Assembly (NCBI RefSeq): GCF_026229185.1
Contig: NZ_JAGGJA010000007.1
Coordinates: forward strand, 124,001-188,000
DNA length: 64,000 nucleotides
Reading direction: 5' to 3'
Source of the DNA: Fodinibius salsisoli
Lineage (GTDB): Bacteria; Bacteroidota; Rhodothermia; Balneolales; Balneolaceae
Below, one piece after another: positions 27,830 through 35,390 of the stretch. Under the pieces are notes generated by a model that ran no database searches, had not been told where the DNA came from, and saw nothing but the letters and a program-made list of their open reading frames with translations. Each line of letters opens with the position of its first letter. The first letter of the stretch is position 1. The position numbers and the translations under genes are program-made.

Positions 27830-28478
27830 GGTGGCCTTGACTAAAAGAGCGGGTGATTGCGAATAATTTTAAGTATTAAATGATAAAGTTCATCCTTTTC
27901 ATTATTAAATCTAAATTCAGATTCTTTGAGGTGTAAAAAATATGTTTGGGAATGAATCCCCTTAAATTTCTCCAGTCGGGTGGTCACGTATCCCCAAAAA
28001 CCGTCAATTCGCCTCTTCTTGGCTCCGTTGTCTTCTGTTTGCCAAATATGCCGATTATCTTCCACATCGATAATCAGATCGATCTCCACCAAAATAGCCT
28101 CTTTTGCCATTGGATAAGTGTTCAGCACCCGGTCCCGTTCTAAAAGCAACGCATACATCCTGTTTTCCCACTCTGTGATGCCCACACATTTTTTCTTGAT
28201 TCTGTTTTCGTCTCCGTCCCTTCTCTCATGGGTGAAAGGAGCCTTTGCTCTACAGTATTCTGCTATTCTTTCTCGGATACCGGTTAAATATCGATTGATC
28301 GTATTCCGATTTAATCCGGCCAACTCAGCTATCTGTATCGCAGTTAAATCAAGGGCAAAAAGCCTGACCAATTCCCGAAACTTGGCTTCAGATATTCTTG
28401 AACGATGTACATACTTGTTAGTCATTGCTATACAATACCTTACAATTTTATAATACTTCTTAAGTAGTCAAGGGCAGT
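27830..28478 (-). mobile_element. Degenerate IS1595-family (ISXO2-like) insertion sequence
   Basis: A transposase-like frame is bounded by near-perfect 12-bp inverted ends: TGGCCTTGACTA (27832-27843) and, on the other strand, TGCCCTTGACTA (complement of 28465-28476). The span is about 650 bp. No target duplication is obvious, and the transposase looks damaged (see its entry), so this is probably a relic. Confidence 0.68.
27841..28425 (-). CDS. IS1595-family transposase, probably inactive
   Basis: 194 residues. The N-terminal helix-turn-helix part (SEAKFRELVRLFALDLTA, LNRNTINRYLTGIRERIAEY) and the C-terminal part (TRLEKFKGIHSQTYFLHL, SEFRFNN) match ISXO2-like transposases well. The middle does not: the usual first catalytic motif DESYFG is replaced by a short GDEN context, the DGW region is unrecognisable, and the position normally read as IESFW is IDGFW. 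The protein is also some 20-30 residues shorter than intact relatives. The frame is open, but the DDE active site seems lost. Confidence 0.75.
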   Translation of the reverse strand: MTNKYVHRSRISEAKFRELVRLFALDLTAIQIAELAGLNRNTINRYLTGIRERIAEYCRAKAPFTHERRDGDENRIKKKCVGITEWENRMYALLLERDRVLNTYPMAKEAILVEIDLIIDVEDNRHIWQTEDNGAKKRRIDGFWGYVTTRLEKFKGIHSQTYFLHLKESEFRFNNEKDELYHLILKIIRNHPLF

Positions 28479-28533
28479 ACATTTTTTTCTTTCTCAGAGA
28501 TTACCAGCCGAAAAATAGAAAAAATACTTTTAT

Positions 28534-28584
28534 TTAGATTCATTCTAATTTAAATTAACATCACTATTTAAACACGATCTAAAT
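28534..28584 (+). promoter_or_regulatory. Tandem metal-repressor boxes before the HmuR-like gene
   Basis: Box 1, TTAGATTCATTCTAA (28534-28548), is a near-perfect 7-1-7 palindrome. Box 2, ATTTAAACACGATCTAAAT (28566-28584), is an imperfect one. Their centres are 34 bp apart and box 2 ends 20 bases before the ATG. The same pair, with 33-bp spacing, precedes the siderophore receptor gene at 35391. They most likely bind a Fur- or DtxR-type iron repressor. Confidence 0.6.
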
Positions 28585-28604
28585 AAAGTCAATTTTCTGA
28601 AGTG

Positions 28605-30896
28605 ATGAAAGTAATTCAGCGCGCCTTCCTGATTTCTATATGTATGCTGACTACACTTACTGCTTACGCGCAGCAGAGCTACAGTCTGGAAGGAGTTGTC
28701 ACCAATAAAAAAGGGCAGCCACTTGAAAATGCTCAATTAACGCTCCAGGAGCCGGACCTTCATACCGTCACTGATCAGACAGGTGCCTTCGCTTTTTCCA
28801 GTCTTAGATCAGGAAGTTACACGTTAACTATCAGCCATGTGGGTTATCAAAGCCTGCATCGCTCTGTTGATATTGACTATTCATCAAGAGATTCGCTTAC
28901 TTTTCAACTGGCGATTAAACGTTATGAGTCTCCATCCGTGGTTGTAACGGCCACACGCAGCAGCCGCGATATTGAAGAAGTGCCTGAACCGGTTACCGTC
29001 ATCTCGGACAAGCAGATCAAAGCATCCGGTAATACGAGGCTCAGCGAAATTTTAGCGGAGCAAACGGGTCTGACCCTCACTTCTGATCATGGCACCGGCA
29101 TTCAGGTACAGGGATTTTCATCCGATTATACCAAAATCATGATTGATGGCCAGCCTCTGATTGGTCGTACAGCCGGCACCTTAAACCTCGACCGCATTTC
29201 GGTAGGCAATGTGCAGCAGGTGGAGATGATAAAAGGTCCCTCTTCAGCGCTCTGGGGGAGCGATGCCCTGGCCGGAGTCATCAATATTATCACCGAAAAG
29301 GGGCAGCGTCCATTTGAGCTGGGCATCAACTCGCGCTATGCTACCAACAAAACACTTGATCTGGGGCTCAATCTTTCTACCCGCAAAAACAATTGGCAGC
29401 AAAATTTTTACTTCAACAGAAACAGCTCCGGTGGATATCGGCTGAGACCCAATTCTATCTCTCAAACCGTTCCATCATACCATAATTACACCACTTCATA
29501 TCAAACTTCTTTCCCCCTCTTTCAAGCTGTAGAAATTGAGTTTCAAGGTCGTTATTACCGTGAAGAACAATCCAGTAGAGACTATCTCGGGGATGCCGAA
29601 AACCCTACGCTATTGGATAGTGATGCTCTGCAGGAAGATTACAGCCTGGCTCCCACTATCAACTTTGAGCTGGGCACACACACTACAGCCAAGCTTTCCC
29701 ATTATTTCAGCCGATACCGTACAGATAGCCGCTATCAGTATCGACAAGGCGACAGCCTGTATGAACATACTCAATTTGATCAATATTATAACAAATCGGA
29801 GCTGCAGCTTAATCATAACTGGAGTGTTAACCATATTTCATCGCTAGGGAGCGGCTATAAGCACGAGCAGCTAAAGGCCCAGCGTTATGCCGGCGATCCC
29901 GCTTTCAACAGCTACTTTATCTTTGCCCAACACGAATGGATACCTACCGGGCGGTGGGATATTATTGGTGGGCTTAGGTATGACGGCCACAGCGAATATG
30001 CCGCTCAACTGAGCCCAAAGTTTTCAGCCCGCTACAAATTGTTTGAGTGGCTTCATCTGCGTGGTTCCGCCGGAAGTGGATTCAAAGCCCCAGACTTCCG
30101 ACAGCTTTTCCTGAATTTTACCAATCCCACGGTCGGCTACAGCGTCTTTGGATCCAGTACCGTACGAGACAGAGTTCAAGAACTGCAGGAGCGTGGACAA
30201 ATCAATGAAATTCTGATTCCACTCGATCAGCTTAACGAAATTAAAGCCGAACATTCCTGGGCTTATAATGTCGGAATTGACCTGTACCCCACCGACAACC
30301 TGGAACTGCGTATCAACCTGTTTCACAATGATGTGAGCGACCTGATTGAATCCGCGCCCATTGCTACCAAGAACAACGGACAATCGATATACAGCTATTT
30401 TAACCTGGAAGATGTCTATACCCGCGGCATTGAAACACAACTTCGCTGGGAGCCCAACCGACAAATTGAACTTTCAGCAGGCTATCAACTGTTGGATGCG
30501 CGCCGCAAAATTGAGGGAACCCGCACGGTACAAAATGGTCAGGGCGAAGTTGTTGAAAAGACCTACAGTTCTTTTAAACCCATGTTTAACCGCTCCAAAC
30601 ACACCGCCAACCTCAAGCTCTACTACTTTTGGGAAGCGCTGGATGTTGATGCCAATATCCGAGGCACCTGGCACGGACCCTACGGAAGAACCGATGCCAA
30701 TGGCAATACCTATGTGGATAGTAACGAATATGAGGATGGCTACATGATTTGGGATACCAACCTGGCCAAAACTTTCCGCGACCGCTACACCCTCCGCATG
30801 GGTATTGATAATATACTGGATTTTACGCGTCCCTCGGACCTGTCCTATTTACCCGGACGCATATTCTATGCTCGCATTTCATTACAACTCTATTAA
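28605..30896 (+). CDS. hmuR: HmuR-like TonB-dependent haem receptor
   Basis: 763 residues from the ATG at 28605 (an in-frame GTG precedes it by one codon). A signal peptide ending in AYAQ is followed by a carboxypeptidase-like domain (about 25-105), a plug (about 120-225: RDIEEVPEPVTVIS, MIDGQPLIGR, MIKGPSSALWGSDALAGVIN) and a 22-strand barrel. The FKAPDFRQLFLNFTNPTV region matches the conserved FRAP/NPxL segment of haem receptors. Downstream HmuY and HemS genes support haem as the ligand. Two iron-type operator boxes precede it, implying induction under iron limitation. Confidence 0.9.
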   Translation: MKVIQRAFLISICMLTTLTAYAQQSYSLEGVVTNKKGQPLENAQLTLQEPDLHTVTDQTGAFAFSSLRSGSYTLTISHVGYQSLHRSVDIDYSSRDSLTFQLAIKRYESPSVVVTATRSSRDIEEVPEPVTVISDKQIKASGNTRLSEILAEQTGLTLTSDHGTGIQVQGFSSDYTKIMIDGQPLIGRTAGTLNLDRISVGNVQQVEMIKGPSSALWGSDALAGVINIITEKGQRPFELGINSRYATNKTLDLGLNLSTRKNNWQQNFYFNRNSSGGYRLRPNSISQTVPSYHNYTTSYQTSFPLFQAVEIEFQGRYYREEQSSRDYLGDAENPTLLDSDALQEDYSLAPTINFELGTHTTAKLSHYFSRYRTDSRYQYRQGDSLYEHTQFDQYYNKSELQLNHNWSVNHISSLGSGYKHEQLKAQRYAGDPAFNSYFIFAQHEWIPTGRWDIIGGLRYDGHSEYAAQLSPKFSARYKLFEWLHLRGSAGSGFKAPDFRQLFLNFTNPTVGYSVFGSSTVRDRVQELQERGQINEILIPLDQLNEIKAEHSWAYNVGIDLYPTDNLELRINLFHNDVSDLIESAPIATKNNGQSIYSYFNLEDVYTRGIETQLRWEPNRQIELSAGYQLLDARRKIEGTRTVQNGQGEVVEKTYSSFKPMFNRSKHTANLKLYYFWEALDVDANIRGTWHGPYGRTDANGNTYVDSNEYEDGYMIWDTNLAKTFRDRYTLRMGIDNILDFTRPSDLSYLPGRIFYARISLQLY

Positions 30897-30924
30897 TAAA
30901 TAAAAACCAAACAGATCGAAAACC

Positions 30925-31599
30925 ATGTTACTAATTACGAATAAAACCTTTTCACTTCCTCTGTTAGCCGCAGCTTTTGCCCTGCTTTTTACCGCCTGTG
31001 ATGATTCCAGCACGGGTCCCGAAACTGGCGAAGAAGAATCACAAATTGAAACCCATACGGTTGAAGATCTGGATACTGGATATGGTGGACGAATGACACC
31101 TAATGATACCCTCTATTACAGCCTCAGAGAAAATAGCATCGTGGATAAGAGCGATTCCGTCTCCACCCAATGGGACCTCGCCTTCTCAGGCACCACTATT
31201 TATACCAATAGTGAAGCAAGTGGTCCGGGAGATGGCGGAGCTATCGTACTGGGTCAAACCTTCGATGCTACAACTATAGCTCCATCCGAAGGTTATGCCA
31301 TAGATACAACCGCTACCAATTTGGCTATCACAACGGGAAGCGATAACGGCTGGTATCATTATACAGGACAAAAGGGTACGCCACCCCATACAATTGTTCC
31401 TTTAGAAAACACTACTCTCATTGTTAGGACAGCCGATGGAAAACATTATGCCAAGCTTCGAATTATCAGCTGGTATAAAGGAAATCCAGACTTGTCCAGT
31501 GATGAATTCGCCAATAATTCCGACAATTATCCTTCCGGGAATTATACTTTTGAATATGCCATCCAGCTGAACGGCACACGAACATTTACGGAAGAATAA
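30925..31599 (+). CDS. hmuY: HmuY-family haem-binding lipoprotein
   Basis: 224 residues with a lipoprotein signal (LLFTACDDS). The mature part shows the HmuY pattern: DLDTGYGG, YYSLRENSIVD, STQWDLAFSGTTIYTNS, GWYHYT, IVPLENTTLIVRTADGKHYAKLRIISWY and a final NYTFEYAIQLNG. HmuY proteins sit on the cell surface and take haem from host or environmental proteins, then hand it to the HmuR receptor, encoded 28 bases upstream. Ligand residues (His or Met) cannot be assigned with certainty from sequence alone. Confidence 0.87.
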   Translation: MLLITNKTFSLPLLAAAFALLFTACDDSSTGPETGEEESQIETHTVEDLDTGYGGRMTPNDTLYYSLRENSIVDKSDSVSTQWDLAFSGTTIYTNSEASGPGDGGAIVLGQTFDATTIAPSEGYAIDTTATNLAITTGSDNGWYHYTGQKGTPPHTIVPLENTTLIVRTADGKHYAKLRIISWYKGNPDLSSDEFANNSDNYPSGNYTFEYAIQLNGTRTFTEE

Positions 31600-31641
31600 A
31601 TTAAGCTTATTAACATCAACAACATTAAACGCTTTAGTTCA

Positions 31642-32610
31642 ATGAAAAAACGAATATCATTTCTTTTTGTGCTTAGCTTTGGCCTGCTTTTTCAGGCATC
31701 GACTCTCTGGGCCCAGGATAAGGGTGTTCTCATCCTGGCCCATGGCGGCAGTGAAGAATGGAATCAGGCTGTTATTGAGGCCGCAGAACCTTTAAAAGAA
31801 GAGTATAAAGTGGAAACGGCTTTCGGGATGGCCAATTATGTAACTATGCATCACGGTATTAAAGCCCTGGAAGAGCAAGGCGTTTCCCGAATTGCTGTAG
31901 TGCCACTCTTTATCTCCAGCTATAGTCCCATCATTCGTCAAAATCGATATCTGCTGGGTAAGCGCGACTCCCTCCCACAACGACTGATGCCACTGATGCA
32001 TCACATCGATGAGTACAAAGAGATGATGGGTATTGAAGAGGATTCTTCCTCCAGCCCCAGCTCGGGCCGCCACCGTTTCTATATGCCCAAGAATCTTAAG
32101 CCGATTCCAACCGAAGCGGATATTGCCCTTGCTTCACCATTGGATGATCACCCGGTGGTCGCACAAATTCTGCAAAAACGCATACAGGCGCTGAGTTCCA
32201 GTCCCGCCAATGAAACGGTGCTTATAGCAGCCCACGGCCCCAATGCCGAAGACGACAACAAAAAATGGATTGACACCATGGAAAGTCTGGCTCAACAAAT
32301 CCAGGATATGCAGAAAAAGGAAGGAGCCTCCTACAAACAAATTTTCTCATTGACCGTGCGCGATGATGCCTCCGATGAAGTCTTTAATCAGGCCAAGGCA
32401 CAGTTACGCACGTTGGTACGGCAATCCAGACAAAACGGGGAAGTCATCGTTGTTCCACTCTTTCTTTCATCCGGGGGACGTGAGCAGGCCGTGGCCGAAC
32501 GACTGGAGGGACTGGATTTTAAATGGAGCGGCCAAACGCTCTTGCCAGACCCATTAATTACAGATTTCCTTTGGCAGTCAGCTCAACAAGCCTTATCTAC
32601 CAGCAACTAA
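31642..32610 (+). CDS. Exported CbiX/SirB-like chelatase
   Basis: 322 residues with a clear signal peptide (about 1-25, FVLSFGLLFQASTLWAQ), so a periplasmic protein. Two CbiX-type halves each retain the active-site His-Gly: VLILAHGGSEEW (His34) and LIAAHGPNAEDD (His198). Further family motifs are IAVVPLFISSYS and VIVVPLFLSSGG. Cytosolic CbiX inserts Co(II), and SirB inserts Fe(II), into sirohydrochlorin. An exported double-domain form between HmuY and DUF4198 is unusual; it could bind, insert or remove metal from a tetrapyrrole during haem uptake (inference). The spacer between the halves (about 118-165) is hydrophilic. Confidence 0.85.
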   Translation: MKKRISFLFVLSFGLLFQASTLWAQDKGVLILAHGGSEEWNQAVIEAAEPLKEEYKVETAFGMANYVTMHHGIKALEEQGVSRIAVVPLFISSYSPIIRQNRYLLGKRDSLPQRLMPLMHHIDEYKEMMGIEEDSSSSPSSGRHRFYMPKNLKPIPTEADIALASPLDDHPVVAQILQKRIQALSSSPANETVLIAAHGPNAEDDNKKWIDTMESLAQQIQDMQKKEGASYKQIFSLTVRDDASDEVFNQAKAQLRTLVRQSRQNGEVIVVPLFLSSGGREQAVAERLEGLDFKWSGQTLLPDPLITDFLWQSAQQALSTSN

Positions 32611-32640
32611 TTATTTTTAATTAATCTAAATACACTAAAC

Positions 32641-33408
32641 ATGTTTCGCACAAAAATTCTAAAATCCGCAGCTGCACTGTTTCTGCTTTCGTTATTTTCA
32701 CTGCCGGCTTTAGGCCATAACCTCTGGATTGAAACATCAACCAATGGCGAAGTTGGGCAATCGCAAAAAGCTTATATCTATCTTGGAGAATATGCGTATG
32801 GTGTGCGCGAAGACGTCTCTACGCAGGAACATCAAGAAATGCTGGGCGAGGTTTCGCTCTGGTTAATCAAACCCAATGGAGAGAAAGTAGAGCTGGAAAC
32901 AGCCATAGACGGAAATCGTTTTGTAGCTGAATTTACGCCTGAAGAACAAGGGCATTACCGGCTGGCGCTTAACGTCACCAAGGCGCCCGTTGTAGATTGG
33001 ACCGAATATAATCTGGGTGTCCTTAAAACTAATTTCTTTGGATCAGCTTTGGTTAGTGTTGGTTCATCAGAAGATGGTCCCCTTCCGTTGGAATCTATTG
33101 CCGAGGCCAACCAGTTGGTAATACAACCCGTAGAAGCCGTTTCCTTTGAACGGAAATCTCCCATCCAGTTTAAGGTCACCTATAAAGGAGAGCCGCTGGC
33201 TGAACAAGAAGTAAATGTCGGTTATAAAGATCAGTGGTTCAAGACCCTCTATACGGATGAGGAAGGTATTGTAACGGTATCACTGCTCTGGGATGACCAG
33301 TACGTCGTTGAAACGGTGTACACCGAAGAGTCGCCCGGAAACTTCCAGGGAGATGATTATGAGGCTATCCGACAAACGGCCACCTTTTCTATTCCTGCTG
33401 CAAATTAG
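32641..33408 (+). CDS. DUF4198-type periplasmic protein
   Basis: 255 residues with a signal peptide ending LPALG and the family hallmark HNLWIE directly after it. Two immunoglobulin-like beta domains follow (about 30-150 and 155-250: GEPLAEQEVNVGYKDQW, TDEEGIVTVSLLWD). DUF4198 proteins are often encoded with nickel, cobalt or iron uptake systems and may bind metals or act as periplasmic accessory proteins; the role is unproven. It is 30 bases after the chelatase-like gene and surely in the same operon. Confidence 0.83.
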   Translation: MFRTKILKSAAALFLLSLFSLPALGHNLWIETSTNGEVGQSQKAYIYLGEYAYGVREDVSTQEHQEMLGEVSLWLIKPNGEKVELETAIDGNRFVAEFTPEEQGHYRLALNVTKAPVVDWTEYNLGVLKTNFFGSALVSVGSSEDGPLPLESIAEANQLVIQPVEAVSFERKSPIQFKVTYKGEPLAEQEVNVGYKDQWFKTLYTDEEGIVTVSLLWDDQYVVETVYTEESPGNFQGDDYEAIRQTATFSIPAAN

Positions 33409-33781
33409 ACAACCACACAAGTAATTAACCATGAAAGGGCAATACAACATATCACCGGCTCGCGCCTATAGTTGGGCCGGTGCCCTTTGTGGTCTGCTGC
33501 TATCATCAAGAGAGCCGATGCAGTGCGCAAACACTATACTTACTGAAGTTATAGGCTTAAGGCTAAACGAATGCTCGTTTTCTTGAGCCATCCCATGTTA
33601 CATCCTGCATAAAAACAATTCCTTTATCGAGCAGCCTGGTCTGATCGCCATGCTGTTCTTCTCTTTATCAACATTGATACCTGTCCGATGAAAGAGGTGC
33701 TGTAAGACAGACTTCTACGGCTGCTATCGGATATATAAAAGGAGAAACATGAACATCACAACATCATAGATAATCGAGAGT
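33409..33781. other. Gene-poor gap in the haem operon with a hairpin and a tiny leader frame
   Basis: A strong structure lies at 33434-33488: CACCGGC (33453-33459) pairs with GCCGGTG (33476-33482), and AAAGGG (33434-33439) can pair with CCCTTT (33483-33488). It lacks a U-run. Near the end, AAAGGAG precedes a 6-codon frame, ATG to TAG (33749-33769), just before hemS. No intact gene is visible; decayed transporter sequence is possible but not demonstrable by eye. Confidence 0.45.
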
Positions 33782-34822
33782 ATGAATGCGACTACCCTTT
33801 CCCTGAGCAAACAATGGAATGAACTTAAAATCCAAAACCCCAAACTAAGAACGCGGCAAGCAGCTGATCAACTGGGAGTAAGTGAAGCAGAATTACTAGC
33901 CTCTACCTGCGATGGTGATTCTTGTGTGCGGCTTATGGATTCCTGGAAAGACATTCTCAAGGCTGTTGAATCCCTTGGATACGTGATGGCATTAACGCGC
34001 AATGAAGCAGCCGTCCATGAGAAGAAGGGCATCTATCAAAATTTTAAGCTGGGCAATCATGTGGGACTGGTGTTGGATGAGAATATAGACCTGCGCATCT
34101 TTTTTGATCACTGGCACTTTGGTTTTGCCGCTGAAGTAGAGAATCCCAGGGGCACACTGTATAGCCTGCAGTTTTTTGATCGTGATGGGACCGCGGTACA
34201 TAAAATATACCTAATGAATGACGACCAGATTGACGAATATCAGCAGCTGGTAGAGCAGTTTTCACATCCCAATCAGCAACCGGGCCTGGAGGTTGAGCCG
34301 CTCTCGGAACCGGAACCTTACAAAACGCTGGACGAAATTGATCATACGGCTTTTCTCCAGAGCTGGTCTGAACTGAAGGACACCCATGATTTTCATCCGA
34401 TGCTTAAGAAATTCAATATCAAAAGAACGGATGCCCTTCGCATTGCAGAGCAAGAATTCAGTTATAACGTAGATCCATGGTGTACCCAGCACATGCTGCG
34501 GATGGCTGCAACACGCGAGGTCCCCATCATGGTTTTTGTCCGCAGCCAGGGAGTCATCCAGATTCACACTGGTCCGGTGCAAAATATCCGGATGACCGGT
34601 GATTGGTTTAACATTCTGGATCCTGAATTCAATCTGCATCTTCGTAAGAACCTCTTTCATTCGGCCTGGATAGTCCAAAAACCGACTGAGGATGGTATCG
34701 TGACTTCTCTTGAAGTTTTTGATGCTGATGAGGAGCAGGTTGTTACCTTTTTTGGAGCCCGCAAGCCGGGCAAAGCCGAATTAAAAGGATGGCGGTCCAT
34801 CACCAAGGAGTTAATTGAATAG
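33782..34822 (+). CDS. hemS: HemS/HmuS-family cytoplasmic haem-handling protein
   Basis: 346 residues without a signal peptide, built of two homologous halves (about 10-170 and 185-345). Family motifs are RTRQAADQLGVSEAELLAS, GNHVGLVLDENIDLRIFFDHWHFGF and, in the second half, IMVFVRSQGVIQIHTGPVQN, WFNILDPEFNLHLR and FDADEEQVVTFFG. HemS/ChuS/HmuS bind haem in the cytosol and store or degrade it. It normally sits with the HmuTUV ABC importer; here only a scrap of HmuV remains downstream. The direct start region has a weak GAGAG site, while a stronger AAAGGAG serves a six-codon leader 30 bases upstream. Confidence 0.9.
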   Translation: MNATTLSLSKQWNELKIQNPKLRTRQAADQLGVSEAELLASTCDGDSCVRLMDSWKDILKAVESLGYVMALTRNEAAVHEKKGIYQNFKLGNHVGLVLDENIDLRIFFDHWHFGFAAEVENPRGTLYSLQFFDRDGTAVHKIYLMNDDQIDEYQQLVEQFSHPNQQPGLEVEPLSEPEPYKTLDEIDHTAFLQSWSELKDTHDFHPMLKKFNIKRTDALRIAEQEFSYNVDPWCTQHMLRMAATREVPIMVFVRSQGVIQIHTGPVQNIRMTGDWFNILDPEFNLHLRKNLFHSAWIVQKPTEDGIVTSLEVFDADEEQVVTFFGARKPGKAELKGWRSITKELIE

Positions 34823-34840
34823 CATTCGAAATTAGTCTCC

Positions 34841-34867
34841 CGCAGACTACGCAGATTGCGCAGATAG
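34841..34867. repeat. 9-bp tandem repeat at the hmuV deletion junction
   Basis: Three units, CGCAGACTA, CGCAGATTG and CGCAGATAG, lie between the hemS stop and the hmuV remnant. Such CGCAGAT repeats are common dispersed minisatellite-like sequences. Their position suggests a role in the loss of neighbouring sequence. Confidence 0.7.
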
Positions 34868-34893
34868 TAATCTAAATGTGTGATACTCATTAG

Positions 34894-35073
34894 GCTGATC
34901 AAATTATGCTACTCAAAGATGGGAGCTTATTAGCTTCAGGGGCACCCCGGGAAGTCTTTCGAGCTACGCTTTTGGAGCAAGTTTTTGACTGCCCCATTGA
35001 GGTAATTACGCACCCTCATTACGAATGTCCGCTGGTGTTGGCGACACAGAAACAGGATGGAACCATTAACTGA
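34894..35073 (+). pseudogene. hmuV: C-terminal remnant of haem ABC transporter ATPase HmuV
   Basis: The frame after the TAG at 34891 reads ADQIMLLKDGSLLASGAP, then REVF ... VFDCPIEV, HPHYECPLVL and a stop at 35071-35073. This matches the last ~60 residues of HmuV-type haem ABC ATPases (LLKDG..LASG.P.EV, HP..GCPLVL). The Walker A, signature and Walker B regions and the hmuT/hmuU genes are absent. The fragment follows hemS, where hmuTUV genes are often found, so it marks a deletion in the haem operon. Confidence 0.78.
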
Positions 35074-35196
35074 TAAGCAAGAAACGGACCTTTTACCCTT
35101 ACGAATCTCAACCTAAAACAGTTCCTCCATCCTAACTTTCTCAGATCTTTTGTTCAGAGCGTAATACAATAGCCCATATAATACCTACAGCTTCAG

Positions 35197-35225
35197 AAAG
35201 CTCGGTTTTTATCGGGCTTTTTTTG
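35197..35225 (+). terminator. Terminator at the end of the haem locus
   Basis: AAAGCTCG (35197-35204) pairs with CGGGCTTT (35213-35220), with one G-U pair, and is followed by a run of T. It lies about 120 bases past the hmuV remnant, consistent with an old operon end. Confidence 0.75.
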
Positions 35226-35325
35226 ATTCCTCTCTTTGCTACAGTCTATTTCCCCTTTTCAATAGCTACATACTGTTTGCTTGGTTAATATCCCAACCGT
35301 TAAAAATTGATAAAAACTATTGTTA

Positions 35326-35380
35326 TTTAGATCAGATCTACATAGTTTCAGACTTCTATTTAAAGCGAGTTTAAATAGAA
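35326..35380 (+). promoter_or_regulatory. Tandem metal-repressor boxes before the siderophore receptor gene
   Basis: Box 1, TTTAGATCAGATCTACA (35326-35342), contains the perfect palindrome TAGATCAGATCTA. Box 2 is a perfect 11-bp inverted repeat, TTCTATTTAAA-GCGAG-TTTAAATAGAA (35354-35380), ending 10 bases before the ATG. Centre spacing is 33 bp, nearly identical to the pair before the HmuR-like gene. Confidence 0.62.
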
Positions 35381-35390
35381 ATAATATGTG

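Noticed and set aside
33431-33586. 51-codon frame starting at the hairpin after the DUF4198 gene
   Set aside because: It begins within the left arm of the hairpin, shows no membrane or family pattern, and ends without a partner; likely chance.
34841-34867. CGCAGA units as a possible CRISPR array
   Set aside because: Units are 9 bp with no spacers and no cas genes nearby; a simple tandem repeat.
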